From Gemmatimonadales bacterium (lineage in GTDB: Bacteria; Gemmatimonadota; Gemmatimonadetes; Palauibacterales; Palauibacteraceae): 64,000 nucleotides of DNA. The translations under genes were made by a program, and so were the position numbers. The stretch lies in assembly GCA_009838765.1 (NCBI GenBank), contig VXQX01000040.1, positions 23,748 through 87,747 of the forward strand. The letters run 5' to 3'. Each line of letters begins with the position of its first letter. The first letter of the stretch is position 1. Below are positions 1 to 9,637 of this stretch, piece by piece. Below the pieces are notes generated by a model, which worked only from the letters and a program-made list of their open reading frames with translations, was not told the DNA's origin and did no database searches.

Positions 1-975
1 GATCCGGTCCTGGCAGGCGAGGGCGATCTCCTCTCCGAGCGGGGCCGCCCCGGACATGATCCAGTTCACGGACGAGAGGTCGTAGCCGTCGACTGCGGGG
101 TGCCTGGCGAGGCCGAGCAGGATGGGCGGCACGAGGTAGAGGCAGGTGGCCCGGTACTGTTGAATCGCGCCGAGGAACTCCTCGAGATCGAAGCGCGGCA
201 ACGTGACGACGGTCGCGCCCGCCTTCAGGGCGCCGCTCATGACGACGACCATCCCGTAGATGTGGAAGAAGGGGAGGACGGCAAGCACGACGTCGTCGGC
301 GTCCACGAGGCCCACGGCGCTGAACTGCTCGATGTTCGCGACGAGGTTCCGGTGCGTGAGCATCACGCCCTTCGAAACGCCCGTCGTCCCGCTCGAATAC
401 GGGAGCGTGAGAAGGTCCTCGGCGGGATTGAGGAGGTCCGCCGGTTCCCCGTCCGTCCCCGTCCCGCCCATCAGCCCGAGTGTCATCCTGTCCTTCAGCC
501 CGTCTTCGATGAGGTCGGCGAAGGCGGTGGCGCCCTCGGCCTGTCCGAAAACGAGGATTTCCTCGATGCTCGTCCGTGCCGCGACCGCTCGCGCCCGTTC
601 GAGGAGCGGCGGCACCGTGATGAACCAGCGCGCGCCGGAATCGGTCAACTGCGAGACGAGTTCGTCGTCCGTGCCGAGAGGGTTCAGCGTCGTGCTGCAG
701 CCGCCGGCCATGCCGGCCGCGAGGAACGCCGTCGCGTACTCGGGCACGTTCGGGCTGCAGATGGCAACGACGCCTCCCCGCGCCAGCCCGCGGGCCGCGA
801 GGCCACGCGCCGCGGCGCGCGCCTGATCGCGGAGTTGCCCGTAGGTCAGCGCCCGGCCGCTCGGCCCTTCGATGAAGGCGGGTTTGTCCCGGCGATCCCC
901 GAGGGAACCCAGGAGGTAATCGGAGAACGACTGCTCCGGCACGGAGATCGGGGGGTGGGGGCTCCGGAAAATCAT
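1..975 (-). CDS. AMP-dependent acyl-CoA synthetase/ligase (3' end outside the window)
   Basis: Adenylate-forming enzyme that activates a carboxylic acid to an acyl-AMP and then an acyl-CoA. The reverse strand reads open from an ATG at 975 to the window edge (325 codons), so the C-terminal part is missing. The AMP-binding P-loop signature YSSGTTGVSKGVMLTH lies near 360-420, the hallmark of the 4-coumarate-CoA ligase / fatty-acyl-CoA ligase superfamily. The N-terminus (MIFRSPHPPISVPEQ) and the segment ending VAICSPNVPEYA are typical of 4CL-like members. No strong Shine-Dalgarno is visible before the ATG, so the start could be slightly different. The gene is divergent from the SURF1 gene. The substrate cannot be read from the sequence. 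Confidence 0.88.
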   Translation of the reverse strand, partial: MIFRSPHPPISVPEQSFSDYLLGSLGDRRDKPAFIEGPSGRALTYGQLRDQARAAARGLAARGLARGGVVAICSPNVPEYATAFLAAGMAGGCSTTLNPLGTDDELVSQLTDSGARWFITVPPLLERARAVAARTSIEEILVFGQAEGATAFADLIEDGLKDRMTLGLMGGTGTDGEPADLLNPAEDLLTLPYSSGTTGVSKGVMLTHRNLVANIEQFSAVGLVDADDVVLAVLPFFHIYGMVVVMSGALKAGATVVTLPRFDLEEFLGAIQQYRATCLYLVPPILLGLARHPAVDGYDLSSVNWIMSGAAPLGEEIALACQDRI

Positions 976-1071
976 CGCGGGAAGATCGGCGTATCGGCGG
1001 CGGTGCGGCAAGGCGGCCGCGAACCCGCGTGCGGCTGCGTTCGCCACCCCGACCGGATAGACTCGTGTGCC

Positions 1072-1890
1072 GTGACCATCAACCGAAGGATCCTGCTGTG
1101 CGCCGTGGCCCTCGCGCTGGGGGCGCTCTTCGTGCGGCTCGGGTTCTGGCAACTCGACCGGCATGGCGAACGGAGTGCCGGGGTGCGCGCGCGCGCCGAG
1201 CGCGCCGACGCCCCGCGGCTCGAGTGGCTCGGCCCCGGCGACGTGCCTCCCGACACGGCGGGCCTCATCGGCCGCCGCGCGCGGCTCGCCGGCCGGTGGG
1301 ACCGGGCCGGCGAAATCATCCTCCGGAGCCGCACCCTGGACGGGCGGGCCGGCGCGGAGGTGCTGACCCCCTTCCTGGTCGGCGGCGATGCCGGGCAGGT
1401 CGTGATGGTCCTGCGCGGCTGGCTGCCCGCGCCCGACGGCCTCCGCCCCGACCTCGCGTCCGGGTGGGCGGATTCGCCCGGCGACATCTCGGAGGCACGC
1501 CGCGCGGCCGAGGTCGAGGGGGTCTTCGTGTCCTCGCGGGACGGGCGCGGCGGGCAGCCGCTCCGCATCGAGGTTGCCGGCGCGCAGCACCTCGCCATCG
1601 CGGGGCTCGACCTCGCCCTGATCCGCGAACAGACGGGCCTCGATCCCACGCCCCATGTCCTGCGCCGGGACGATTCTCCCCCGGGCGGCGTCCTGCGTCC
1701 CGCCCGCGCGCTCGAGATCGATGCCGGGCCGCACCTGTCCTACGCGATCCAGTGGTTCGCGTTCGCCATCATCGGGCTGGGCGGAACCGCGATCCTGCTC
1801 CGCTCCTCGAGCGGCCGGACGTCCCCTTCCGGCGGCCGGACGTCCCCTTCCGGCGGCCGGGCGTCCCCATCCGAAAGGAAGCGATCGTGA
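1072..1890 (+). CDS. SURF1 family cytochrome oxidase assembly protein
   Basis: SURF1 proteins help build haem-copper terminal oxidases and are anchored in the inner membrane by two helices. The product is 272 aa from a GTG start. It has an N-terminal membrane segment running into the family motif FWQLDRHGER and a C-terminal helix with HLSYAIQWFAFAIIGLG, the usual SURF1 ending. The middle contains the expected G-R-W stretch (LAGRWDRAGEI). After the last helix there is an odd hydrophilic tail made of three copies of a seven-residue Ser/Gly/Arg/Pro repeat (see 1811-1873). The stop overlaps the GTG start of the next small gene, suggesting translational coupling. No cox genes are in view, so the partner oxidase is unknown. 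Confidence 0.85.
   Translation: MTINRRILLCAVALALGALFVRLGFWQLDRHGERSAGVRARAERADAPRLEWLGPGDVPPDTAGLIGRRARLAGRWDRAGEIILRSRTLDGRAGAEVLTPFLVGGDAGQVVMVLRGWLPAPDGLRPDLASGWADSPGDISEARRAAEVEGVFVSSRDGRGGQPLRIEVAGAQHLAIAGLDLALIREQTGLDPTPHVLRRDDSPPGGVLRPARALEIDAGPHLSYAIQWFAFAIIGLGGTAILLRSSSGRTSPSGGRTSPSGGRASPSERKRS
1811..1873 (+). repeat. 21-bp tandem repeat, three copies, in the SURF1 tail
   Basis: Three head-to-tail copies (1811-1831, 1832-1852, 1853-1873) of a 21-bp unit beginning gcggccggacgtccc. The first two are identical and the third differs at two positions. The unit is a multiple of three, so it expands the SURF1 tail without breaking the frame. It is probably a slippage-type repeat with no known function. 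Confidence 0.9.
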
Positions 1891-2219
1891 GCCATCGAAA
1901 GTTCCGGGACCGCCGGGGGAATCGCTGGGAGGTGCGCGTCGCCTCGCGGTCCGAGTGGCGGTTCGAGCCGCTGCCGGGAAACCCGGGCCCGCCGCACCGC
2001 GTACGTCCCCCACTCTACGCCGGGGACGACCCGTTCGAACTCAGCGAGCAGGAACTCCACTCCATACTCGGCGCCGCGACGCCGGAGGCGAGGACCGATC
2101 GGGGCATTCCGCGCGCCTCGCCCTTCGGGGAAGGGCACGAGCCGCGCAAGAAGAAATCACCCTTCCTCGATGATCATGACGATGACCATGACGGTGATCA
2201 TGGCGGTGATCACGACTAA
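1887..2219 (+). CDS. Small hypothetical protein with His/Asp-rich tail
   Basis: 110-aa product from a GTG whose GTGA overlaps the SURF1 stop; a good ribosome site (AAAGGAAG) sits just upstream. The first half (KFRDRRGNRWEVRV) is a compact basic and aromatic segment that I do not assign to a family. The last 16 residues are almost only Asp and His with a few Gly (DDHDDDHDGDHGGDHD), a composition that often binds divalent metal ions. Coupling to SURF1 invites a link to oxidase assembly or metal supply, but that is inference only. Confidence 0.65.
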   Translation: MSHRKFRDRRGNRWEVRVASRSEWRFEPLPGNPGPPHRVRPPLYAGDDPFELSEQELHSILGAATPEARTDRGIPRASPFGEGHEPRKKKSPFLDDHDDDHDGDHGGDHD

Positions 2220-2236
2220 CCCACAGGAGGCACGCG

Positions 2237-3001
2237 ATGTCTGAAACGCCGCTCGGCCGCTTCTGCTGGTACGAGCTTCTCACGACGGATCTCGAAGGCG
2301 CACAGGACTTCTACCGGCGGATCGTCGGCTGGGAGACGGGCGCCTGGCAGGGGGAAGGCCCGGAGTACATCACGTGGAACAACAACGGCACCCCGATCGG
2401 CGGCGTGATGCAGCTGCCGGCCGAAGCCCTCGCCGACGGAGCCCCGGCCCACTGGATGCCGTACGTGTCGACGCCGGACGTGGACGCGACGGTGGCGCGG
2501 GCGGAGCGGCTGGGAGGCGGCACGATCCACCGCATGGAGATCCCCGAAGTCGGCCACATCGCGGTCCTCCGGGATCCCGGCGGCGCGGTGTTCACGGCCT
2601 ACCAGCCATCCGGCGACACGCCCGGACACGACGGGCCGCCCTCCCTCGGAGAGTTCTCCTGGCACGAACTGATCGCCGGAGACCTCGAGGCGGCGTGGTC
2701 GTTCTACGCCGACCTGTTCGGGTGGGAGAAGACGACGCAGATGGACATGGGCGAGGCCGGCATCTACCAGATGTACGGGCGCGACGGCAAGGAACTGGGC
2801 GGCATGATGAACCGCAGCGACGACATGCCCCCGCCGTGCTGGGGGCTCTACATCCTCGTGTCCGACGTGCACGCCTCGGCGGAGCTTGTGAAGGAGCTGG
2901 GCGGTTCGGTCGTCGTGGGGCCGATGGAAGTCCCCGGCGGTGAGTTCATCCTGCAGGGCATCGACCCGCAGGGAGCCGCCTTCGCCCTGCACAGCCGGTA
3001 G
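2237..3001 (+). CDS. VOC (glyoxalase/bleomycin-resistance) superfamily protein, two-domain
   Basis: 254-aa protein of two tandem vicinal-oxygen-chelate domains, each starting with a matching motif: GRFCWYELLTTDLEGAQDFY near residue 8 and GEFSWHELIAGDLEAAWSFY near residue 137. This two-module architecture is that of the CFP-30B-like VOC proteins, whose substrates are mostly unknown. A strong ribosome site (AGGAGG) precedes the ATG. The second module ends IDPQGAAFALHS. No metal ligand set of a characterised glyoxalase could be assigned with certainty, so the enzyme activity stays open. Confidence 0.85.
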   Translation: MSETPLGRFCWYELLTTDLEGAQDFYRRIVGWETGAWQGEGPEYITWNNNGTPIGGVMQLPAEALADGAPAHWMPYVSTPDVDATVARAERLGGGTIHRMEIPEVGHIAVLRDPGGAVFTAYQPSGDTPGHDGPPSLGEFSWHELIAGDLEAAWSFYADLFGWEKTTQMDMGEAGIYQMYGRDGKELGGMMNRSDDMPPPCWGLYILVSDVHASAELVKELGGSVVVGPMEVPGGEFILQGIDPQGAAFALHSR

Positions 3002-3031
3002 CTGTCGCGGGCTCCGGCCTGCCGGGCCCGT

Positions 3032-3649
3032 TCAGGCGTCCCGGTCGTCGGACAGACCCGGCGGCCGGCCCAGTATCTCGGAGAGGATCACGGCGCGAGC
3101 GAGCGAGGGGTAGCGCTCAAGACGTTCCAGCGGCCCACCCTGCCGCGCCGAGCCATGCCGGCTTCCCGCGACGGCCCCCCGCGGTTCCCGGAGCGGACTC
3201 GCCGCCGCGCGCCCGAGCGGCGGTCGCCGCGGGCTTTCGCGCACGGGAGCCGCCGGTGCCGGCGCGCTCGCGGCGGGACGCGGAGCGGGTGCCGGATCCG
3301 GCCGGATGAACGGCGGAGGCTCGGGGGCCTCCTCCGGGTCTCGGTGACCCACCATGCTGCCCGGCCGGCCCTCCTCCGCGGCCTGCTGCATCTGCTGCTC
3401 GAGCTGGCGGCCCATGTCCTGCAGTTGCTCGCGCAACGTCGGCCGCCGCGCCAGAGGCGGCGCCTCTCCTCCGGCGGGCTCGGCGGCCTGAACGCTCGAC
3501 GCCTCGATCTCGAACTCCGGGGCCGTCCCCGCCTGCTCGAGCGCCTGTTCCTGCCGCTGCCGATTCTTCTTCATCGCGGCGCCGATGCTGCGCACCCACA
3601 GGAAGATCATCAGCAGGATGAGGGGCAGCGCCCCCTCGAGATCGGGCAT
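3032..3649 (-). CDS. Hypothetical membrane-anchored Pro/Ala-rich protein, third gene of the nfeD-floA operon
   Basis: 205-aa product starting in a TGATG overlap with the floA stop. It has one N-terminal membrane helix (LEGALPLILLMIFLWVRSIG) followed by a charged stretch (MKKNRQRQEQALEQ), a probable short coiled coil near residues 70-95 (REQLQDMGRQLEQQMQQAAE), and a low-complexity Pro/Ala/Arg linker. A short conserved-looking end follows (LARAVILSEILGRPPGLS). The closing segment SEILGRPPGL is the sort of short helix seen at the end of actinobacterial and gemmatimonadal membrane scaffolding partners, but I know no named family. Position and topology suggest a partner of the FloA raft protein. 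Confidence 0.65.
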   Translation of the reverse strand: MPDLEGALPLILLMIFLWVRSIGAAMKKNRQRQEQALEQAGTAPEFEIEASSVQAAEPAGGEAPPLARRPTLREQLQDMGRQLEQQMQQAAEEGRPGSMVGHRDPEEAPEPPPFIRPDPAPAPRPAASAPAPAAPVRESPRRPPLGRAAASPLREPRGAVAGSRHGSARQGGPLERLERYPSLARAVILSEILGRPPGLSDDRDA

Positions 3650-4632
3650 CAGCCGTCCTTGTCGCTCTCCGGCGGCTTCGCGATGGACCTCCGCATCTGC
3701 GTGTCACTCTGGATGTTGCGGTACTTCATGTAGTCCATGATCCCGAGGTTCCCCTCACGGAACGCCTCGGCCATCGCGAGGGGCACTTCCGCCTCCGCCT
3801 TCACGACTTCGGCCTGCATCTGCTCGACGAGCGCCCGGTTCTCCTGCTCCGACGCGACCGCCATGGCCCGGCGCTCCTCGGCCTTCGCCTGCGCGATCCG
3901 CTTGTCGGCTTCGGCCTGATCCGTCTGCAGCTCCGCGCCGATGTTCTTCCCCACGTCGACATCGGCGATGTCGATGGAGAGAATCTCGAACGCGGTCCCG
4001 GAGTCGAGCCCCTTGGCGAGGACGGTCTTCGAGATGTTGTCCGGGTTCTCGAGCACCGCCTTGTGGGATGAGGCCGACCCGATCGTCGACACGATCCCCT
4101 CGCCGACGCGCGCCAGGATCGTTTCCTCCCCCGCCCCGCCGACGAGGCGGTTGATATTCGCCCGCACCGTTACCCGTGCCGTCGCGATGAGCTGGATCCC
4201 GTCCTTCGCCATCGCGGCGACCTTCGGCGTCTGAATGACCCGGGGGTTGACCGAGACCTGCACCGCGTCCAGCACATCCCGCCCCGCGAGGTCGATCGCG
4301 GCCGCCTGTCGGAACGGCAGTTCGATCTGCGCCTTGTCCGCCGAGATGAGCGCGTTCACGACCCGCTCCACGTCGCCCCCCGCGAGGAAGTGCGACTCCA
4401 GCTCGTTCGTGTGGAGCGGCAGCCCCGCCTTGTAGGAGCTGATGAGGGGATAGACGATCCGCGGCGGAGGGATCTTCCGCAGGCGCATCCCCACCAGGCT
4501 TCCGAGGCCCACGCGGACCCCCGACGCGATCGCCGTGACCCAGAGCCGGATCGGCACGATCCACGACAGAATGAGCACACCGAGCGCGATGGCGATGAGG
4601 ATGATGATGCTGGTTCCCGCCAGTGGTTCCAT
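3649..4632 (-). CDS. floA: Flotillin-like protein FloA
   Basis: FloA forms lipid-raft-like membrane microdomains in bacteria. The 327-aa product matches the family length. It has an N-terminal membrane hairpin ([20 protein letters not shown]), the conserved loop [12 protein letters not shown], a PHB/SPFH-like core ([20 protein letters not shown]) and a long Ala/Glu/Gln-rich coiled coil ([18 protein letters not shown]) ending [18 protein letters not shown], which is diagnostic of FloA/YqfA. It lies two bases after the nfeD stop and overlaps the next gene by one base. An nfeD-floA pair is the standard operon for this system. Confidence 0.96.
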   Translation of the reverse strand: MEPLAGTSIIILIAIALGVLILSWIVPIRLWVTAIASGVRVGLGSLVGMRLRKIPPPRIVYPLISSYKAGLPLHTNELESHFLAGGDVERVVNALISADKAQIELPFRQAAAIDLAGRDVLDAVQVSVNPRVIQTPKVAAMAKDGIQLIATARVTVRANINRLVGGAGEETILARVGEGIVSTIGSASSHKAVLENPDNISKTVLAKGLDSGTAFEILSIDIADVDVGKNIGAELQTDQAEADKRIAQAKAEERRAMAVASEQENRALVEQMQAEVVKAEAEVPLAMAEAFREGNLGIMDYMKYRNIQSDTQMRRSIAKPPESDKDG

Positions 4633-4633
4633 A

Positions 4634-6103
4634 TCAGGCCTCGTTCCTGTGTTCGGATTCGGGAGATTGCTTGGCGCGGCGCACGAGAACCCGCCCGCTC
4701 GCGACTTCGAGTACGCGTATGGGGGTCCCGGCCTCCAGCCAGGGACCTTCGGTCACGACGTGGATGCGCTCATCGTTGATGATCGCGACCCCCGTGGGAC
4801 GCAGGTCGGTCGACGTCACGCCGAGCTCGCCGACCAGGTCCTCGCGCGGAGGCACCGAGAGGTATCCCGTCTCGCGGCTCGTCGAGTCGCGGAGGAAGAG
4901 TCCGGAGAATCGGTTGCTGCGGGGCAGGTGCCGCACCAGCGCCCATCCGGCGACGCCCACCAGGATGATCGACAGGGAGACGAGCCCCGCCGCGTTGAAC
5001 ACCTGGTCGAAGGTCGGCACCTGGCCGACCATGCCCATGACGGCCGCCCCGAGTACCGCGACCGTCCCCAGGATTCCGGCGATCCCGAAGCCGGGGATGA
5101 CGAGCACTTCGAGCGCGATCAGCACGGCACCGGCGCCGAAGAGGAGAATCTCCTCGATGCCGGCGAGGTGGACGAGATGGTGGGCGCCGAAGAAGGCGGC
5201 CAGCGATGCGAGTCCCACCGCGCCCGCCACCCCGAAGCTCGGCGTGCGCACCTCCACGATGAGTCCGAGGAAGCCGAGGCTCAGAAGGAGAGGCGCGACC
5301 GCCGGGTTCGTCAGGAAGCGGACGATCGCTTCCGCCCAGTTGGGCTGGATTTCCCGCACCGGGGCCGCCGGAAGCCGCGTGACCTCCAGGAGTTCGATGA
5401 GATCCCGGACCTCGGCGTCCGCAACTCCGATCGCCGTGGCCTCGTCCGTCGTCAGGGTGAGCAACCGGCCGGCTTCGCTCACGCCGGGGACCTCGATGCT
5501 CTCGTCCACCATCGCTTCCGCGACCAGCGGATCGAGCCCCCGCTCCTCGGCCAGCGCCCGGAACTCCGAGCGCATCGCGCTCACCATCTTCTCCGGGGCC
5601 TTCTCGCCCTCGCCCGTGACCGGCGTCGCCGCGCCGATCGTGGAGCCCGGCCGCATGTAGATCCGGTCCGTCGCGAGCGCGATCATCGCGCCCGCCGAGA
5701 GGGCGCGGCGGTTCACGTAGGCGTAGGTCGGGACCTCCGCGTCGCGCAGGTCGTCGATGATCTTCCACGCCGCGTCGACCCGGCCGCCGGGCGTGTCGAG
5801 TTCGATGATCACCGCGGGCGCCCCGGACTCCGCGGCTTCCGAGAGCGCGCGAGCCACGAAGGGGGCCACGCCGAGTTCGATCGTGCCCGAGATCGGCACC
5901 CGAACGACCGTCGCTCCGGACTGCGCCGACGGCGCGGAGGGCGCGACCGGCGTGGATGGCGCGAAGACGGCGCCCACGCCCAGTCCCGGCGGCACGGGCC
6001 CGCCCGACGCGGACGCCGCCACGACCGCCAGCCCGAGGGCAAGCACGGGTGCCGACAGCCCCGTCATGGGTGATTTCATCGCTCGTCTCGTCGTGTATCG
6101 CAT
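4634..6103 (-). CDS. nfeD: NfeD family membrane serine protease (ClpP-class)
   Basis: 489-aa full-length NfeD of the 1510-N/ClpP type. It has a signal or membrane segment, then a ClpP-like protease domain with the nucleophile loop [16 protein letters not shown] and the general-base region near [13 protein letters not shown]. Four to five membrane helices follow in the middle, and a soluble OB-fold NfeD domain (near residues 420-480, [15 protein letters not shown]). Related archaeal 1510-N uses a Ser-Lys dyad against stomatin C-termini. The direct downstream gene is floA, giving the classic protease-scaffold pair. A second ATG nine codons in (6079) could be the true start. Confidence 0.93.
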   Translation of the reverse strand: MRYTTRRAMKSPMTGLSAPVLALGLAVVAASASGGPVPPGLGVGAVFAPSTPVAPSAPSAQSGATVVRVPISGTIELGVAPFVARALSEAAESGAPAVIIELDTPGGRVDAAWKIIDDLRDAEVPTYAYVNRRALSAGAMIALATDRIYMRPGSTIGAATPVTGEGEKAPEKMVSAMRSEFRALAEERGLDPLVAEAMVDESIEVPGVSEAGRLLTLTTDEATAIGVADAEVRDLIELLEVTRLPAAPVREIQPNWAEAIVRFLTNPAVAPLLLSLGFLGLIVEVRTPSFGVAGAVGLASLAAFFGAHHLVHLAGIEEILLFGAGAVLIALEVLVIPGFGIAGILGTVAVLGAAVMGMVGQVPTFDQVFNAAGLVSLSIILVGVAGWALVRHLPRSNRFSGLFLRDSTSRETGYLSVPPREDLVGELGVTSTDLRPTGVAIINDERIHVVTEGPWLEAGTPIRVLEVASGRVLVRRAKQSPESEHRNEA

Positions 6104-6168
6104 GGCCGCAATCTATCGGTGCCCCGAGCCGGCCGCCCGTCCGCCGCCCGTCGCCCGTCAGCCGCCCG

Positions 6169-9100
6169 TCAGCCGCCCGGCCGGCCCGGCACCGCGATCG
6201 GCTCGCCCGCCGATGGCCGCACGCCTTCGGCGTACAGTTGCGCGTTCAGCGCCGGCACGCGCGTTTCGATGAGCGCGTTGAGCCGGTCGAGCAGCTCCGG
6301 CATCACGCTCCACACCTCGTCGACCTGCCACAGGTGATCCTCGGTGGGAAGCGTCGAGGAACCCTGGATCGCGTTCGCGACACCCGCGTTCCGGCGCGCA
6401 TCTCCCAGTTCGTCCCGGATCTCCTCGATCTCCTCCTCGATCGCCTCAAGCTCCTCTTCCAGTCCTTCCGGCGCCTCGTCCGCGCCCTCGATGAGGTCCG
6501 CCGCGGCCGACAACTGCTCCTCGAGCGCGTCGAGGGCCTGTCCCGCCTCGTAAATCGGACCCGCCATGGCGTGAAGGCTCATGAGCGCCTCCTGCCGCGC
6601 CATCCGGTCCGCCCGGTTCATCGGCCGCCGCGGCTCCGCGACGACCTCCACCGTGGCGGAGAAGGTCTCGCCCCCCGCCTCCATGCTCACCGTGTACCAG
6701 CCCGGCAGGACGATCGGACCCTGCGGCGCGCCGCCGAAGAACCCGCCTCCACCGCCGGGGCCACCGCCAGGGCCGCCCTCACGCTCGTACGGCGCGTCGT
6801 GACGCCAGTCCCAGATCACCTCGTTGACGCCGACCTCCGCGGGCGCGTCCAGCGTACGTACGTGTACCCCCGAGGCGTCGCTGATCTTCAATGAGAAGGA
6901 GTCCGCGCCGTCGTCCCCGGGGCCGCCTGCGCCTCCAGCGCCCGAACCGTCGCCGTTCTCGTCGCCGTCCTCGTCCCCTTCCCCGTCATCTTCGTCATCT
7001 CCGTCGTCGTCTTCGTCCGTTCCGGCGGCCTCCCCATCCTCGTCCGCGGTCACGTCCTCGGCCGGAGCGTCCCGCAGGAAGTAGCGGATCCGGGCCCCGC
7101 GCGGCGGGTTCGGCGCGCTGTACGTGGCGCCGTAGAAGGGCCAGTCCCCCTTCTCCGTCCACATGATCGAACGGTCGCCGAACACGCGGCCCGCCTCCGC
7201 CAGCATCCCCTCGGAGAGGGCTTCGAGCGGCGCCACGTCGGCCAGGATCCAGGCGCTGCGCCCGTGCGTGCCGACGATGAGGTCGTTCTCGCGCGGGTGC
7301 ACGAGGATGTCGTCCACCGGGACCGTGGGCAGGTTGTTCTTGAGCTGAACCCAGCTTTCGCCGCGGTCCACGGAGACGAACACACCGACCTCGTTCCCGA
7401 TGAAGAGGAGGTTCGGCGCCCGGTGGTGCTCGACGATCACGTTCACCGACCACAGGTCCGGCAGCCCGTTCGCGATCGCCCGCCAGCTCTGCCCGTAGTC
7501 TTCGCTCACGTAGGCGTAGGGCGCGTAGTCGCCGTTCCGGTGTCCGTCGAAGGTGGCGTAGACGCGCCCCTCCACGTGGTGCGACGGCTCCACCCGGCTC
7601 ACATAGGTCCGCTCCGGGAGGCCCGGGATGCGGTCGACGACGTTCTCCCACGTCGCCCCGTCGTCTCTCGACACCTGCAGGTTTCCGTCGTCCGTCCCCG
7701 CGTAGATCAACCCGCGCGCGAGCGGCGACTCCTCCACCGAGGTCAGGTTCCCGTACGTCGAGATCCCGTCGTTGAGCGACATCTGCGGCTCGGAGCCGGG
7801 GACGCCCATGATCTCCAGCTCCTCGCGGTCGATCTGCTTCGTGAGGTCGAGCCCGCCGACCTCCTCCCAGGACATCCCGTAGTCCCGCGAGCGCAGCAGG
7901 TAGTTCGCGCCCAGGTAGACCGTCGCCGGATCGTGCGGCGAGAGCAGGAGCGGCGAGTTCCAGTTGTAGCGATAAGCCTTCGTCGTGTCCCCGTCCGCCC
8001 GCGGCCCGACGATGGGCCGCATGGGGATCTTCTCCCCGGTCGTCAGGTCGTAGCGGTTCATGTTCCCATGCTGCGACTCCGAGTACACGATCGTGGAATC
8101 GGTGGGATCCACGATCGTGAAGAAGCCGTCTCCGTACGCCGTCTCGTACCAGTCCTGGTGGCGGATGCCGTGGAAGGAGCGCGTGTTCGAGGGTCCGCAC
8201 CACGCGTCGTTGTCCTGCAGCCCGCCGCACACGGCGTAGGGCGTCCGCATGTCGTACCCGATCGTGTAGAACTGGCCGAGCGCGATGTTGTCGAACATGC
8301 GCCAGTGCGCGGCCCCATCCCACGAGGCCGCGACCCCGCCGTCGCTGCCCAGGATCAGGTGGTCGGGATCCTCCGGATTGATCCACAGCTGGTGGTGGTC
8401 GACGTGGATCTGCACCGCGCCGTCGTTGCGGAACGTCCGGCCCCCGTCATCCGAAATCGAGAGTTGCGTGCCGAGTACGTAGAGGCGGTCGGGGTTGCTC
8501 GGGTCGATGCGAACCTGGGAGTAGTACATCGGCCGCGGGTTGGTGTCGGACACCTTCTCCCACGTCTCGCCGCGGTCGGTGGAGCGGAAGAGCCCGCCCT
8601 GGCGCGGACCGCCGCCGCCGCCCCCGAAACCCTGGCCGGGCCGGCGCGGATCCGCCTCGACGAGCGCGTAGACGAGGTTCCCGTCCTGCCGGTAGATGTC
8701 GATGCCGATGCGGCCCTTGTCGCCCTCGGGCAGCCCTTCCGTCAGTTCCGTCCAGTTGTCGCCGCCGTCGACCGTGCGGTAGAGGCCGCTCCCCGGACCG
8801 CCCCCGTTGAACCCCCAGCCCGTCCGCTGCCGCTGGTACATGGCCGCGAAGATCGTGTTGGGGTCGGCGGGATCCATGGCCAGGTCGATGGCCCCCGTGC
8901 GGTCGTCAACGTACAGGACCTTCTCCCACGACTCCCCGCCATCGGTCGTGCGGAAGACGCCGCGCTCGGGGTTCGAGCCCCAGAGGTCCCCCATGGCGGC
9001 CACATGGACGACATCGGGGTTGCGCGGGTGGATGAGGATGCGGGCGACGTGCTTCGTCGCCTCGAGCCCCATGTGCATCCAGGTGTTCCCGCCGTCCGTC

Positions 9101-9492
9101 GACTTGTAGACGCCGTTCCCCCACGGGGAGGACTGACGGTTCTGCGGTTCCCCCGTCCCCACCCACACGAGGTTCGGGTTCGCCTGGTGGAGCGTGACGT
9201 CCCCGATCGAACTCGTGGGCTGGTCGTCGAACAGCGGGGTCCATGAAGTGCCGTGGTTCTCCGTCTTCCACAGTCCGCCGGTGGCCGTGCCCAGGTAGAA
9301 GATCTGGGGTTTCGCCTCGACGACGGCGATGTCGGCGATCCGTCCGCCCATGAGGGCCGGGCCGATCTCGCGGTATTCGAGGTGGGAGATCGCCGTCTCG
9401 AGCGCGGACTGGGCCGCGCCGCCTGTCGCGCCGGCCGTCGCGCCGAAGAGGAGACCGGCCGCGGAGAGCGCGAGAACTCGGGCTGCTTTCAT
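6169..9492 (-). CDS. Exported sortilin/BNR-repeat (VPS10-like) beta-propeller protein
   Basis: 1107-aa protein with a signal peptide (MKAARVLALSAAGLLFGAT...). The reading frame extends 15 codons further upstream, but I chose the ATG at 9492 because GAGGCAG lies just before it and the signal peptide starts there. Many BNR/Asp-box motifs are visible (STDGGNTW, TTDGGESW, TVDGGDNW, STDRGETW, SRDDGATW, SEDYGQSW), as in sortilin-like ten-bladed propellers annotated as 'glycosyl hydrolase'. A highly acidic Asp/Glu/Gly insert (near 6925-7050) precedes a C-terminal Ig-like piece (LPGWYTVSMEAGGE) and an acidic helical end. Such proteins are very abundant in Gemmatimonadota and Bacteroidota; their ligand is unknown and no glycosidase residues are evident. 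Confidence 0.88.
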   Translation of the reverse strand: MKAARVLALSAAGLLFGATAGATGGAAQSALETAISHLEYREIGPALMGGRIADIAVVEAKPQIFYLGTATGGLWKTENHGTSWTPLFDDQPTSSIGDVTLHQANPNLVWVGTGEPQNRQSSPWGNGVYKSTDGGNTWMHMGLEATKHVARILIHPRNPDVVHVAAMGDLWGSNPERGVFRTTDGGESWEKVLYVDDRTGAIDLAMDPADPNTIFAAMYQRQRTGWGFNGGGPGSGLYRTVDGGDNWTELTEGLPEGDKGRIGIDIYRQDGNLVYALVEADPRRPGQGFGGGGGGPRQGGLFRSTDRGETWEKVSDTNPRPMYYSQVRIDPSNPDRLYVLGTQLSISDDGGRTFRNDGAVQIHVDHHQLWINPEDPDHLILGSDGGVAASWDGAAHWRMFDNIALGQFYTIGYDMRTPYAVCGGLQDNDAWCGPSNTRSFHGIRHQDWYETAYGDGFFTIVDPTDSTIVYSESQHGNMNRYDLTTGEKIPMRPIVGPRADGDTTKAYRYNWNSPLLLSPHDPATVYLGANYLLRSRDYGMSWEEVGGLDLTKQIDREELEIMGVPGSEPQMSLNDGISTYGNLTSVEESPLARGLIYAGTDDGNLQVSRDDGATWENVVDRIPGLPERTYVSRVEPSHHVEGRVYATFDGHRNGDYAPYAYVSEDYGQSWRAIANGLPDLWSVNVIVEHHRAPNLLFIGNEVGVFVSVDRGESWVQLKNNLPTVPVDDILVHPRENDLIVGTHGRSAWILADVAPLEALSEGMLAEAGRVFGDRSIMWTEKGDWPFYGATYSAPNPPRGARIRYFLRDAPAEDVTADEDGEAAGTDEDDDGDDEDDGEGDEDGDENGDGSGAGGAGGPGDDGADSFSLKISDASGVHVRTLDAPAEVGVNEVIWDWRHDAPYEREGGPGGGPGGGGGFFGGAPQGPIVLPGWYTVSMEAGGETFSATVEVVAEPRRPMNRADRMARQEALMSLHAMAGPIYEAGQALDALEEQLSAAADLIEGADEAPEGLEEELEAIEEEIEEIRDELGDARRNAGVANAIQGSSTLPTEDHLWQVDEVWSVMPELLDRLNALIETRVPALNAQLYAEGVRPSAGEPIAVPGRPGG

Positions 9493-9637
9493 CGTACTGC
9501 CTCGGAAACGGGGAGATGACGGGACTTCCGCCCGCAAACTGCACTACGGACATGCGCGCGCAATACGCCGGTGACGCTGCGTGGCTTGACCGACCGTCAT
9601 ATTCTTCGGGCGTGTCGGGCGTGAAGGAGAAGACAGA

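Noticed and set aside
100..1071. Long rightward open frame ahead of SURF1
   Set aside because: It is the antisense of the acyl-CoA synthetase, whose reverse-strand reading contains the AMP-binding signature; composition is Arg/Glu/His-rich as in high-GC shadows.
7264..9246. 660-codon rightward open frame opposite the BNR protein
   Set aside because: Val/Arg/His-rich shadow without motifs; the leftward frame has clear Asp-box repeats and a signal peptide.
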